Positions 35,357 through 44,203 are shown, numbered from the stretch's first letter. The stretch: DNA of 64,000 nucleotides from Pseudomonas sp. TH43 (GCF_016650635.1 NZ_JAEKFI010000004.1:1-64000), one strand, 5' to 3'. Notes: a model not told the origin generated them from the sequence alone. Numbers and translations: made by a program.

Positions 35357-37087
35357 TTAGGGAGTGAGGAGCGGCAACCACAGGTGAGGCGGCAGTGGTA
35401 ACCGGTAGTGCCTACAAGCCATAACCAGAATTGGCCAGTGCCCATGTTTCACAGCTGACAGCGTCATTAGATGCCCATCTCTCGAAACCTCGGAGTTGAG
35501 CATTTTGATCGCCGCCGCGCCGTCCGCAGTTACGGGAATGTCGGTTAGTGCTAGGCCATGCCCCGATATACCTCTATACAACATCTCCTCACTATTTCCC
35601 CCTGGCAACCAGGCCTGCATGGTGCAATGCTTGAGAGACTCCTTAGCGAAGGCTGCGAATTCTCTGGTTCTCTTTGTTTCGCCTCGCGATGTTGCCCAGG
35701 CCATCAGGAGCGGGATCAAAGTACTACCTTTGGTTTGACCTTCACGATAGGTCTCAGTGGATTCTCTGGGGTGGCTGATCAGGTTTCGATAGCTCGCATC
35801 GATTGTTGGGTAACCCCCATGTGTCCAGTAGGTGAATCGGTAGTTTTCGAGTAGGTGGTCACAGTAGTCGACTGCAAACGGCTGCCATTTTTCCATCATG
35901 GAGAGGAAGGTCAGCGCGACGCCTATGTCGATCGACTGCTCATCTGCGATCGGGCTTAGTAAGCTCGGATTATTGCTGATCAGATGACTGATCTGTGAGG
36001 CCAGCTTGGAGGCCTCGTCGAATTTGGATGGGTCGCCTGCCTCAGTTTTCAGGCATCGCTGAGGGACTGTGTCATCACCGCTTATCTGCCAAAGCAACCA
36101 GAGGCCGCGCTGGGCGATCCGTCCCAATGTCTCGAACAGTTTGAGACTGATGTCGACTGATGTCGAGGTGTTCACCGCCGCAGAGATGCCATGTCGCACA
36201 TGAACGTAGGGCAAAACCTTTTTGCCTAAGAACTCGTCCCAGATTTGGAAGTGAAGATCCATGAGCGCTGCGAACGTGCCACCCATGTCGTCCGCAATTT
36301 TCTTCTGCTGCTTGGCATCAATGTGCACCTTGATGTGTTCCCAGGCTAACAGGATGACGCGTTCGCTGGCCCGATAGGGGGCCTCCAGATTGCCCGCGGC
36401 ACGTGCCCAGACGAACAGTACCCACAAGCAAATGTAGACCTGCCTCACGCTGGTTAGCCGTGACTGTGGTTTCAGGTCTTCACCGCCCAACAACCCCTTC
36501 GCCAGGTTGCAAAAATGCTGGTAGGCAATATCCGGCTCGTCGATCATCGCGACCGATTTCTGAAAACTACTCCGCAGGCGCTCGTCGACCAACTGCTGCT
36601 GTAGCACACCCTGGGTTAGCTTTCCGGCCAGTAAATCCCCGTTCCAGATCTGAAAGGAAACGCGTTCATTCGTCTTTATTTTGATGTACTGGGTTACGAT
36701 ATCCTGGATAGCCTCATGTATTTCCCCCCCGAAACACAGGCAGATAACCACTTTCATGTGCTTGTATTGCTCGGCAATCCGAACGGGAATATAGAAATCC
36801 GTGATTTCGTTGATTGAGCCCCTTAGCGCCTGCGTTGTACCGTCCCAATCGTTGCGAGTTAGGTCACCCTGCTTGATGGAGAACAAAAATAGCTTCTCCT
36901 CCGAGATACCGGTTTGCGGGTCGAGTTCACTCCCCACAGCAGCGACGTCCACGCCGTATTGACGCGTTCCAACCGAGGGGCGCGAAATCACGTTAAAATC
37001 TAACTCGCTGAGTAAGTCAGGTAGCACCACGTCAAGCTCGCGGCGTTCTCGGAGAGAGGCGAGATATTCCCTGAATACGAGCTTCAT
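35357..37087 (-). CDS. Putative PD-(D/E)XK nuclease effector, 576 aa
   Basis: The first 80 residues fit a Mrr-like nuclease head: a leading helix (REYLASLRERRELDVVLPDLLSEL broken at LDVV), Asp47 in QYGVDVAAVG and Lys72 in LFLFSIKQGD. The acidic residue before the Lys is replaced by Ser70 (SIK), which is seen in some active families but weakens the case. The rest (about 480 residues) is helical with Trp-rich segments and no known motif. It starts 4 bases inside the upstream helical-repeat gene and is co-translated with it. I do not recognise this pair as any named defence system. Function inferred from motif and context only. Confidence 0.65.
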   Translation of the reverse strand: MKLVFREYLASLRERRELDVVLPDLLSELDFNVISRPSVGTRQYGVDVAAVGSELDPQTGISEEKLFLFSIKQGDLTRNDWDGTTQALRGSINEITDFYIPVRIAEQYKHMKVVICLCFGGEIHEAIQDIVTQYIKIKTNERVSFQIWNGDLLAGKLTQGVLQQQLVDERLRSSFQKSVAMIDEPDIAYQHFCNLAKGLLGGEDLKPQSRLTSVRQVYICLWVLFVWARAAGNLEAPYRASERVILLAWEHIKVHIDAKQQKKIADDMGGTFAALMDLHFQIWDEFLGKKVLPYVHVRHGISAAVNTSTSVDISLKLFETLGRIAQRGLWLLWQISGDDTVPQRCLKTEAGDPSKFDEASKLASQISHLISNNPSLLSPIADEQSIDIGVALTFLSMMEKWQPFAVDYCDHLLENYRFTYWTHGGYPTIDASYRNLISHPRESTETYREGQTKGSTLIPLLMAWATSRGETKRTREFAAFAKESLKHCTMQAWLPGGNSEEMLYRGISGHGLALTDIPVTADGAAAIKMLNSEVSRDGHLMTLSAVKHGHWPILVMACRHYRLPLPPHLWLPLLTP

Positions 37088-38937
37088 TCTGGTTTACCTA
37101 CGTTTTGAAGACTCAGCAACTTCATCTGCAAACCGACGGGTTCGAGAATCACTTCGCGCGGCAACTCAACGCTGTGGCTAATGCTTGCGAGTGGATGCTC
37201 CAAGCGCCTAGGTTGGCTATCGCCCTGCCCGTCGCCATCGTTGGAGCTCAGGCTGTCCTCGATCCATGTCACCATCCCGTTTCCATAAAGGAGAATGCTC
37301 TCGGCAAAAATGCCGGCAAAGGGTGAGTCTTTCCGACTCGCCCGCATCGCATCATTCATGACGTCAGAACGACGCTGACCCTCTAACTGTTTTTCGCGCT
37401 CAGAGGGCCGGAGTTCGACGATAAACCCAACCTTCTCAATTTCATCGCAGTACTGCTTAAGACTGTTGAGCGCGCGCTTTACCATCGGAGCGGCTTTGTC
37501 ATTGGTGTCGTCGGCAATGGGCTGAAGATGCTTTTGGGCACTGGTGTAATTGATTAGCAGCGGGTCGAACAGTAGATCGCTCACTTCGGTATCCCAATCT
37601 TCAGATCCTTGCGATTCGCTTGGTGGCTCTTGAGTTTGCTCAGAAGAGGGCTGATCAACGTGTGCGAGCGTAGAGTCGATGCTCGCACGCCGAGCGCATC
37701 GCCCTAAATTAACCAGAAAGCTGGCAGCGATTGCAGGGTTCATGAAGAAGACCGCCGTCGCTCTGCGAGCTATGAACGCATATTCGCTTTCCGTAAAATT
37801 GAACAGGGTGAATTCCAGCCGGAACGTGTACTCCTCCTTGTTACGGAAGAAGCCTTCATTCATTTCTCTGCACAGCGAGTTAGGTGCTGTCCTCAGCCAG
37901 TCGACAATCCAGGTCTCGAAGTCCTGGGCAGGGCCGTCAATGAGGTTTCGGATAGTTGAATCGAAAAGCTCAAACCGGAGATTGGAGCCCGGTTGCAGAA
38001 GCAGGTTAGTGATGAAAGCGCGAGCTTCATCGGCGCCGCCTGCTTTTACGAGGTTTGCCAAGCCAAGGTCGACAAGCTTTTGAGTTTGAACTTCCAGCTG
38101 GATGGCTCCGAGCTGCGCCAGCAGCATTGCCCTTAACGAAGGTGCAATGTCCTTGAAACTGAAAGCGAGTGCGTAGGCAAGATGGTGAGCAACCTTTGAT
38201 GTGGTCGGATGAGAGGCCTGGCCAGTCAGATCTTCAAGCTCCATTGCGAAATGCTGTGGAATCGACTCTGTGAAACTCAATAGTGTTCTTACCAGTGCAC
38301 TACGAACCTCATCGTCAGACTCCGTTACAGCTGATTTCCCAAGCACATCTAATGCTCGACGCCATTGGGCGTTATCGTTAAATGGCGGGGAGGATAAAGC
38401 CTGGATAACCTGAGCCTTCTCAACAGCCGTACCATTCTCAATCAACGCGTACGCCCGTTCAGTGAAGTAGGGCAGATCCGCTTTTAGGCCGTTGCGAATG
38501 GCAATGTGCAAGCTGTAGAAGTCGCAGACATCCAGCTCTCCAGAGTCGACGAGAGCAATTAGCTCCCTCGGTCTGTTCGGCGAGGCACTGCACCACTTTC
38601 GAAAGGTCTCAGTAGCCTCGTGAGGTTCACCGTCCGCTTGGGCTGCGAGGATCCTGAGTGATGGCAGTAAAGCTGTTGCAGAGGTGTCTAGGCGCTCTAT
38701 GGCTAAGCTGTAGATCCTTCGCCCTTGATAACCCTGAAAGCCACTAAAAGAGGCCAGGCCGCTGGCAGAGAGAGTGTCAAGTAGATCGAAACTCCCCTCG
38801 TTGTGGGCGTCGGCAAGTAGTTGAGCAATCGCATCGAAGTGCTGATACCGACATTGCCAACGATCGCTGAAAACGGCCTCTAGCAGCGTTCCATTTTTAG
38901 CTAGCTCGACGACATCTGCGAGGGTGGGAAGGATCAT
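37084..38937 (-). CDS. Helical-repeat (HEAT-like) partner protein, 617 aa
   Basis: The start at 38937 is preceded by GAGGAG at proper spacing; the frame continues 99 codons upstream without a better site, so a longer form is possible. The chain reads as repeated amphipathic helices: FDAIAQLLADAHNEGSFDLL, EKAQVIQALSSPPFN, VRSALVRTLLSFTESIP, KVAHHLAYALAFSFKDIAPS and LVDLGLANLVKAGGADEARA. Such solenoids serve as sensors or scaffolds. A linker rich in Gln/Glu/Ser follows (EQTQEPPSESQGS) before a short C-terminal domain. It ends 4 bases inside the nuclease-like gene. Sensor plus nuclease is inference; no ATPase is visible. Confidence 0.65.
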   Translation of the reverse strand: MILPTLADVVELAKNGTLLEAVFSDRWQCRYQHFDAIAQLLADAHNEGSFDLLDTLSASGLASFSGFQGYQGRRIYSLAIERLDTSATALLPSLRILAAQADGEPHEATETFRKWCSASPNRPRELIALVDSGELDVCDFYSLHIAIRNGLKADLPYFTERAYALIENGTAVEKAQVIQALSSPPFNDNAQWRRALDVLGKSAVTESDDEVRSALVRTLLSFTESIPQHFAMELEDLTGQASHPTTSKVAHHLAYALAFSFKDIAPSLRAMLLAQLGAIQLEVQTQKLVDLGLANLVKAGGADEARAFITNLLLQPGSNLRFELFDSTIRNLIDGPAQDFETWIVDWLRTAPNSLCREMNEGFFRNKEEYTFRLEFTLFNFTESEYAFIARRATAVFFMNPAIAASFLVNLGRCARRASIDSTLAHVDQPSSEQTQEPPSESQGSEDWDTEVSDLLFDPLLINYTSAQKHLQPIADDTNDKAAPMVKRALNSLKQYCDEIEKVGFIVELRPSEREKQLEGQRRSDVMNDAMRASRKDSPFAGIFAESILLYGNGMVTWIEDSLSSNDGDGQGDSQPRRLEHPLASISHSVELPREVILEPVGLQMKLLSLQNVGKPE

Positions 38938-39314
38938 CCGTGGCTCCTCAGTGGGGCGCAATTTGTTGGCAAATTCTATCGGTAGCGAGGGTAGGCTGGG
39001 AATGGCATTGCGTCGTCTGAGGTAAAGCGTCTGCGCCGCGACCACTCCATGTATGCCAGCGCTGTGAAACGAGGACTTCAAAGCGGAGTCTACGTTTTTT
39101 ACACGGCTTGGGTTAATAGCTGGCGGTGGCGGATGACTGCTTTTGGCCGACATCTGCCCCCCATGATGGGCGGCAATTGGACAAACGCTGACGTTCGCCG
39201 GAATCTGCTGACGCTTTATTATTTGAGATCTCACCCCAGCGACGCTTTACAACAGAGTCCGGCCATCCTGATAGAATCGTTCAGGTTATAGATAACACCC
39301 TTCTGAGAAATGGT

Positions 39315-39647
39315 ATGAATACAGAATTGATGGAAGATGAGATGCGCCGGGCGCTATTCGGTGATTCTGAGCCTTGTGCGCCGGCAATTAACTCAGACGT
39401 GCAGGACACAGTCCCGGATGTTGTGATCATACAACCGGTGAAGGCAGCGAAGAAAAAGACAGTCTCAAAAGGCTTCACACCTAGGTTGAGAGTCACGCTC
39501 CGTGTGGGAAATGAATTTGAAGGTGAGACGCACGAAATGATACATGAGGCAGATACGCTGAGCTCTCTAGTTGCAGAACAAGAAGCTACTAAGACGGCCA
39601 GAAAAAAATTCAGATTTGTGGAAGTGGTCTCGGTCAAGTCGATGTAA
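39315..39647 (+). CDS. Hypothetical basic protein, 110 aa
   Basis: The chain has an acidic N-terminus and a Lys-rich segment (PVKAAKKKTVSKGF), then a beta-like stretch (TPRLRVTLRVGNEFEG) and a helical, charged end. Proteins of this type occur on Pseudomonas elements, but I recognise no family with certainty. It is transcribed away from the helical-repeat gene, head to head, with a shared promoter region. Confidence 0.55.
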   Translation: MNTELMEDEMRRALFGDSEPCAPAINSDVQDTVPDVVIIQPVKAAKKKTVSKGFTPRLRVTLRVGNEFEGETHEMIHEADTLSSLVAEQEATKTARKKFRFVEVVSVKSM

Positions 39648-39832
39648 GTGGGCACTCTAACTTAGCTCGGAAATTCAGATGTGGGAGACGTCATTACCTA
39701 AACCTATAATAAAGCACACGCTGCTCGGATGCCTTGGTATCCGCATTGTTGACGATAAACGCGGTACGTTTCTGGAGCTCGCCGCGTCGATTACTTTCAC
39801 CGGACAACCTGTTGATTCCTAACCTTTACTCA

Positions 39833-40600
39833 TTATGTGCGCGAACCTTCAGTACTTGGGGACTTCCGTGCCTTGTAGTTGTCCGCTGCTCGGTGGATTT
39901 CGGACGTCACACTCAACAGTATTTGAGACAGCTCCAGTAAATCAACGTCAACGGTCCCTTCTTCCGAGCCTGATGCTTTCTCTTTTCGGGTAAACCATAT
40001 ATGCATGGCTTTCAGACAAGGCACATGCTTCCCCACGTAGCGAGCTAGCTGCTCACCTTCGCGATAAAAAAAGATAATGCTGAATGCCAGCAACAGAGAG
40101 TACAACCCTGTACCGACGAAAAACCAGCTGGTATGACCTGATTCCGGTAGATAACCAGTAAGACACAACGCCCCTAAGGAAACGAGAATCGAAGCGCATA
40201 CGACCAGCGACTTGATGATGCCCCAGACTAAAAAGGACAAACTTGCATTCATCAGCATTGGGGATTTCGCATTACCTGATAGTCCACTGAGGATGTAACA
40301 CGCGAACTGAGGAACCATAATCAAACTGGCAACGCCTGTCACAATCAAGAAATCCTTTTCAATGTCGAGCATGAAGCCGATGAAACTATTAAGCCAAGCG
40401 CCATATTCACCGATAAATTGACCATTTTTAATAGCGCCTGCACTAATCGCTATCCAGGCCACACCAAACGTGATCATCACGGTCAATGAAGACAAGTACC
40501 ACACCACCCGAATATCGCCGCCATTTTTTTCGCGTAGCAGATAGGTAATTCCCGCGATAGTGCTGATAAGAAACGTTATGAGGAAAAAAGCTTTGAACAT
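39833..40600 (-). CDS. Polytopic membrane protein, 255 aa
   Basis: From the ATG at 40600, preceded by GAGGT. About five or six hydrophobic segments are visible (FKAFFLITFLISTIAGITYLL, VWYLSSLTVMITFGVAWIAI, FLIVTGVASLIMVPQFACYIL, LSFLVWGIIKSLVVCASIL, TGLYSLLLAFSIIFFY), ending in a charged cytoplasmic tail (RKEKASGSEEG). Function unknown. It follows the HEPN-like gene after 130 bases in the same direction. Confidence 0.65.
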   Translation of the reverse strand: MFKAFFLITFLISTIAGITYLLREKNGGDIRVVWYLSSLTVMITFGVAWIAISAGAIKNGQFIGEYGAWLNSFIGFMLDIEKDFLIVTGVASLIMVPQFACYILSGLSGNAKSPMLMNASLSFLVWGIIKSLVVCASILVSLGALCLTGYLPESGHTSWFFVGTGLYSLLLAFSIIFFYREGEQLARYVGKHVPCLKAMHIWFTRKEKASGSEEGTVDVDLLELSQILLSVTSEIHRAADNYKARKSPSTEGSRT

Positions 40601-40730
40601 TAGATCTGACCTCGCTGGACTGGGGCGCAATGATATCATTCAATTGAGGGGTAAATCGGACCGCGCTTCGACGATGTAACGGCGGCGCTTACGCAGTAGA
40701 ATTGACCATCGTTCGGCCATTTAGATGTGC

Positions 40731-41450
40731 CTACGACTTTGAATGCGACCCAGGAGTTTTGTTTTTCAAACAATTGGTAATATAGACGATAGATGTTGCA
40801 GCGAACTCTAGAAAAAACTCTGCTTCTGCCTTCGAAAGAGCTGACTCGACGGTGCCGCCGTGCCTAACGAAATCTTTATTACTCGCATAGCCATAGGCTT
40901 GGGTGATCAAGCGTCCAATATCTGCGTCGAGATTGGCTTGCTTAATGATCTTGCCGAGCGTTCCGTTTGGCTCGTTCAGCAGCACCATGAGGCTTGATTC
41001 AACAGAGCTGATTGACTCCTTTATGGAGTTTTCGAAGTCAGGCGTTGCTGAATAAATGAAATTCTTCGCTTTTAGCCATTGCGCACGGATTGGCGTCAAT
41101 TCATCAGCCAACGCTTCATTTGCCTTACTCCAATTCCTGGATGACGGAGCGTGTCGTTGTACCCGCTTGAGGTCGAGCAAAATGTCGGCGTAGAGCTCCT
41201 GCACGTAAACGCGTCGGTTAGCATAGGTGCTCATTTCCTGAAGCTTGCAAAATGCCATGAAGACTTCGAGCGATTTATGCGGGTTAGGATTCGCATATTT
41301 CGCGTCCTCTAGATCAATTGTCACCTCCGCATAGAGTTCCCGGTATTCGGCAGGCTGAGCAGAGGTTCGGCCATCGGTGGCATACGCGATCATTAACGTC
41401 TGTATTTCTATGACCTTTGCACCCAGTTCAATCGCCCGCTTGCTATCCAT
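40731..41450 (-). CDS. HEPN-like (AbiJ C-terminal type) protein, 239 aa
   Basis: The last 100 residues resemble the C-terminal HEPN domain of AbiJ and related abortive-infection proteins: LGKIIKQANLDADIGRLITQ, YGYASNKDFVRHGG (Arg196-His197) and AEFFLEFAATSIVYI. In HEPN RNases the R-x(4-6)-H motif is catalytic, while this shorter RH form is seen in several Abi-type domains. The N-terminal 130 residues are all helix. Together these suggest a toxin-like defence gene, but the activity is unproven and the motif spacing is not the canonical one. Confidence 0.6.
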   Translation of the reverse strand: MDSKRAIELGAKVIEIQTLMIAYATDGRTSAQPAEYRELYAEVTIDLEDAKYANPNPHKSLEVFMAFCKLQEMSTYANRRVYVQELYADILLDLKRVQRHAPSSRNWSKANEALADELTPIRAQWLKAKNFIYSATPDFENSIKESISSVESSLMVLLNEPNGTLGKIIKQANLDADIGRLITQAYGYASNKDFVRHGGTVESALSKAEAEFFLEFAATSIVYITNCLKNKTPGSHSKS

Positions 41451-41631
41451 GAATTACTCCTAGCTTCTTGCTGAACACATTTCCTCCAGCTTAGCGACGC
41501 CTTCGAAAAGTGTGGGAACTGGAGTTTTACCTGTATTGAGTGACACATCCGAGCGTCTTTGTTTGGCCGGAAGCAGTCTCCGCTAGCCCTGCACCATCAC
41601 GTCACACACAGGGCTAGGTTCTCGGAGTTTC

Positions 41632-42033
41632 CTATTTTGGTAGTGGCCCACATGCTTCAATAAGTTTGCCATCAGTGCGGCTATCGATGGCACCATCTGC
41701 CCCGATGTAGACATCGGTGTTCGGCCACTTCGGCTTAACCCGGATGCAGTGCGATTTTCCACCGTTGTTCCAATCGAACTCCATAAAAAACCGGCTGTTT
41801 GGGAAAATGTGCCCTGCCCCACCAGTGGCTTCGCCTGGGTAGATCTCGCCTTTTGAAATATCGTGCTGAACATTCAAGATATATCCGAGCCGCCCTTGTC
41901 CCTCGTTGGAAAAATGAAAGCTCACTTGGGGTGTGGCGACATACCAAAAGACGATGGGGGCGAGTATTAGCGCTATCACCCAGCGCCAGAAATGCCGTTT
42001 CGGTTTATTTACAGACGTGGTCACGCGTGCCAT
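41632..42033 (-). CDS. Probable immunity protein of the Ntox44 toxin
   Basis: 133 aa from the ATG at 42033, overlapping the toxin end by 29 bases; a longer frame from 42096 exists. One membrane segment lies near residues 16-34 (WRWVIALILAPIVFWYVA), leaving a periplasmic domain with Trp/Gly-rich strands (FFMEFDWNNGGKSHC, WPNTDVYIGADGAI). Membrane-anchored periplasmic immunity is typical for toxins delivered to the periplasm. The role is inferred from direct linkage to the toxin. Confidence 0.6.
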   Translation of the reverse strand: MARVTTSVNKPKRHFWRWVIALILAPIVFWYVATPQVSFHFSNEGQGRLGYILNVQHDISKGEIYPGEATGGAGHIFPNSRFFMEFDWNNGGKSHCIRVKPKWPNTDVYIGADGAIDSRTDGKLIEACGPLPK

Positions 42034-43138
42034 CTCCCCAGCTCGAACGTGGTAGTGCCAACACTTCATCCATGAGCATCTTTGCCGTAATCCCACCGTT
42101 TGGATGTTGCGCGTAAAGTTTGATGCCTATGCTGATTGATACTCGGTCGCCTACGTCATCCCAGGCCCGCATTCCTTCAATGTCTGCCGAGCGGTGAGGC
42201 CCTTTTCGCTCGTCCCATTTTTGAACCTTCCGGAGGGAGTCTGAGGCGATTTGCTCAAGCCCAGCACCGTCTAGGAGAACGTTTTCAGAAAGCCCCCCAG
42301 CGCGGCCTACATAGCCATAGTGGATGTTCGACCAGATGTCATAGAAGTAGTCCAGTTGACCTTGTTTCTGCCAAGGTCCGCCGAACTCTTCCCCGATCGG
42401 TCCCTTGTGATCCCATTTCCGACCTTGAGCAACCCGCTCAGTCCAAAGGGCCATCGCAGCCGCAGCGTTACCGAGCTCCATCGCTTGGAAGTTAGGCGGT
42501 GAAAGGCGCGCATACCAAGGAAGCTTTTGAAACTTTGCATTTTCCGCTACTGCGTCAAAGCTGGTTAGCTTCTTCATTTTTAGTACGGATGGGTGCGTGA
42601 TGTTGCGGTTCATTTCACCGGCGATATAGGTGGCCACCTGTTCCATCAGGTCAGGGTCTTTGCACGTAGCGGGGGCTTTCGGTTCAGTCTTTGGCTCTGG
42701 CTTGTTCGGAGCGGCTTTGGGGGCTACCAGAGCGTTTGCGGCAACTGCTTTTTGTTTCAAGTTTGGGTCAGCGAGCAGTGTAGCCATTTTCTCGTCATCC
42801 ACAGTGCCATCTGGATGGAACGCACCCAGTGCCATGAAGTTGATAATGGTTGCACCACCAGAATCGCCCATCACAAAACCGCCACCAACATCGCCTGACC
42901 CGGTAATGACCGTTCCGCCGTGGCTGGTTGGGCTGCCTAAGTGGGCCATAGGACGCCCGTTCACTTGAATGGACGGGAAACCTGTTGTGATTACGGCTCC
43001 ACAGCCGCAGGTATCGCCAACGCGAGCAGATCCCATAAAGTTGATGTTTACATCGCCACTGGCGGAAGCAATCGGAGTCGTGCCATGACCGGGCATTGGG
43101 CAGACATGCTTGTCACCCAATCGAGCGGAGGGAGTCAT
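42005..43138 (-). CDS. PAAR-domain toxin with Ntox44-type C-terminus
   Basis: 377 aa. Residues 1-95 are a PAAR tip domain (ARLGDKHVCPMPGHGTTPI, VNGRPMAHLGSPTSHGG) that caps the VgrG spike of a type VI secretion system. A Pro/Lys/Glu linker at about 130-158 leads to a C-terminal toxin domain (residues 180-377) of Ntox44 type (WTERVAQGRKWDHKGPIG, then YFYDIWSNIHYGYVG and LLDGAGLEQIASDS). Ntox44 is a predicted toxin domain whose biochemical activity I cannot state. No type VI structural genes are near, so it is an orphan effector that would need the host's secretion system. Its immunity gene overlaps it. Confidence 0.88.
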   Translation of the reverse strand: MTPSARLGDKHVCPMPGHGTTPIASASGDVNINFMGSARVGDTCGCGAVITTGFPSIQVNGRPMAHLGSPTSHGGTVITGSGDVGGGFVMGDSGGATIINFMALGAFHPDGTVDDEKMATLLADPNLKQKAVAANALVAPKAAPNKPEPKTEPKAPATCKDPDLMEQVATYIAGEMNRNITHPSVLKMKKLTSFDAVAENAKFQKLPWYARLSPPNFQAMELGNAAAAMALWTERVAQGRKWDHKGPIGEEFGGPWQKQGQLDYFYDIWSNIHYGYVGRAGGLSENVLLDGAGLEQIASDSLRKVQKWDERKGPHRSADIEGMRAWDDVGDRVSISIGIKLYAQHPNGGITAKMLMDEVLALPRSSWGDGTRDHVCK

Positions 43139-43257
43139 TCGTCATCCTTGTCGTGCAATAAAAAGCCTTCGTGTGGAGGCTAAAAGCGTTTTGTAGGCTC
43201 CGGGAGATTACCGCACCGCGAGGGGGCGAGTCTGTAAGAAAAGTCTGAATTTAGATC

Positions 43258-43296
43258 CTGGGCCGGCCGGTTTTGGGCGATTTCAGCCTGGCGCCA
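43258..43296. repeat. Degenerate intergenic repeat, copy 3
   Basis: GGCCGGTTTTGGGCGATTTC, then AGCCTGGCGCCACC, resembles 3,551-3,584 in the same orientation, near the right end of the element. Confidence 0.4.
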
Positions 43297-43490
43297 CCAC
43301 AGGCAACATTCATCATACTTTCGAAGCGTGCGGGTCAAATCCGACGCAGGGGGATCGGTTGAAATGTGCAATGACTTTTCAATTGAGATGAAATTACACA
43401 GGTAGAGGGAACGGCCAAGGCATCAGTTTCGGAAATAGGCAGAAGAATCCAATTCCCCTGGAAAGTTGATAACTCAATACCGAACGCTTA

Positions 43491-43517
43491 GAGAAGTGGG
43501 GACCAAAGTGGGGACTG
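43491..43517. repeat. Right copy of end repeat, probable integrase arm site
   Basis: 27 bases matching 393-419 with one mismatch, in the same orientation, about 60 bases inside the right attachment core. It contains two GTGGGGAC units. Matching positions at both ends fit integrase arm sites. Confidence 0.65.
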
Positions 43518-43573
43518 GAGAGAAAAATCTATCGAGGGGGCTATCGAGAAACCTAGCTAACTACCTGATTATA

Positions 43574-43620
43574 ATGGTGTCCCAGGGCAGGTTCGAACTG
43601 CCAACCTTCCCCTTAGGAGG
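43574..43620. repeat. attR: attR core within tRNA-Arg(CCU)
   Basis: Perfect 47-bp copy of 223-269. Here it continues into the 5' half of the tRNA, so the functional tRNA is reconstituted at this end of the element. Confidence 0.95.
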
Positions 43621-43651
43621 GGGATGCTCTATCCAATTGAGCTACTGAGAC
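43575..43651 (-). tRNA. tRNA-Arg (anticodon CCU), integration site
   Basis: 77-nt cloverleaf read on the minus strand: acceptor GTCTCAG with CTGGGAC, D-stem GCTC/GAGC, anticodon stem TCCCC/GGGGA around loop CTCCTAA (anticodon CCU), T-arm GTTCGAAC, and an encoded CCA. Only one wobble pair lies in the acceptor. It reads AGG codons. Its 3' 47 bases are duplicated at the other end of the element. Confidence 0.97.
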
Positions 43652-43946
43652 ATACGAAGGTCGCGAGCGGACGCCGCGCGACGGACGGCCTGCATGTTAA
43701 CGGCCAAGCCCTGATTTGTCATGTCATCCGTAGGCATTTTAAGTGTAGGCAAGCGGCTTGCAACGCTGAAGGAAGATTTTCCGTGCATTTTGCACTCCTT
43801 CAAAAAGCCATCATTGCAGATTGCAATCCTGCCAATCCCAAAAAACCTCCCAAATGCTTGTTTTTAAAGGACTTAACAGCAGTTAGACTGTTGGCACGAC
43901 GGCTGCTTTGCCTGCTTTATATAAAGCGCACTCGGAGCGGCCTCAC

Positions 43947-44183
43947 ATGAACAGCACTCTCTGCATTGCAAACGCAATCGCCTTGGCGATTCTATTTGGC
44001 TTTCATTTTATTCCCGAGAGTGCTGCACCGGAACAGGTGGCTCAGCGCATGCCGCATTACCTACAGGTGCAGAAAGCGCCTCAATGGGCGGTATTGAACG
44101 ACCAGAGCAGTACCGCACCTCAGGCAGTCAGCGACTCCGAGCAAGCGCTGCCGGGGAACGCTAAAGAACGCCTGGTTTTTTGA
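43947..44183 (+). CDS. Hypothetical protein with signal peptide, 78 aa
   Basis: Starts at the ATG of 43947. A hydrophobic N-terminus (IANAIALAILFGFHFIP) suggests export or a single anchor; the rest is Gln/Ala/Pro-rich. It is chromosomal, immediately downstream in position of the integration site. The next gene follows after 20 bases on the same strand. No family is recognised. Confidence 0.6.
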   Translation: MNSTLCIANAIALAILFGFHFIPESAAPEQVAQRMPHYLQVQKAPQWAVLNDQSSTAPQAVSDSEQALPGNAKERLVF

Positions 44184-44203
44184 AACAACTTCAGGAGCAA
44201 CCG

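Larger units (their letters stand above)
43139..43573. other. 435-bp right end of the element, no gene
   Basis: No credible gene. The stretch holds the third copy of the degenerate intergenic repeat (43,258-43,296), the right copy of the end repeat (43,491-43,517) and then the attachment core. This is the short non-coding arm at the element's right end. Confidence 0.6.
223..43620. mobile_element. Integrated mobilizable element, about 43.4 kb, in tRNA-Arg(CCU)
   Basis: The element is bounded by a perfect 47-bp direct repeat that is the 3' portion of tRNA-Arg(CCU); the intact tRNA is at the right end and the displaced 3' copy at the left. It carries a tyrosine recombinase beside the left end, a MobF relaxase, a type IV coupling protein, Stb-like partition proteins and an antisense-controlled RepA, which together point to an integrated plasmid or integrative mobilizable element. 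Only isolated mating-channel genes are present (TraY/DotA-like and a small partner), so self-transfer looks unlikely without a helper. Cargo includes Gabija, other nuclease-like genes and a PAAR toxin. The boundaries are read directly from the repeat; the mobilizable label is inference from gene content. Confidence 0.93.
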
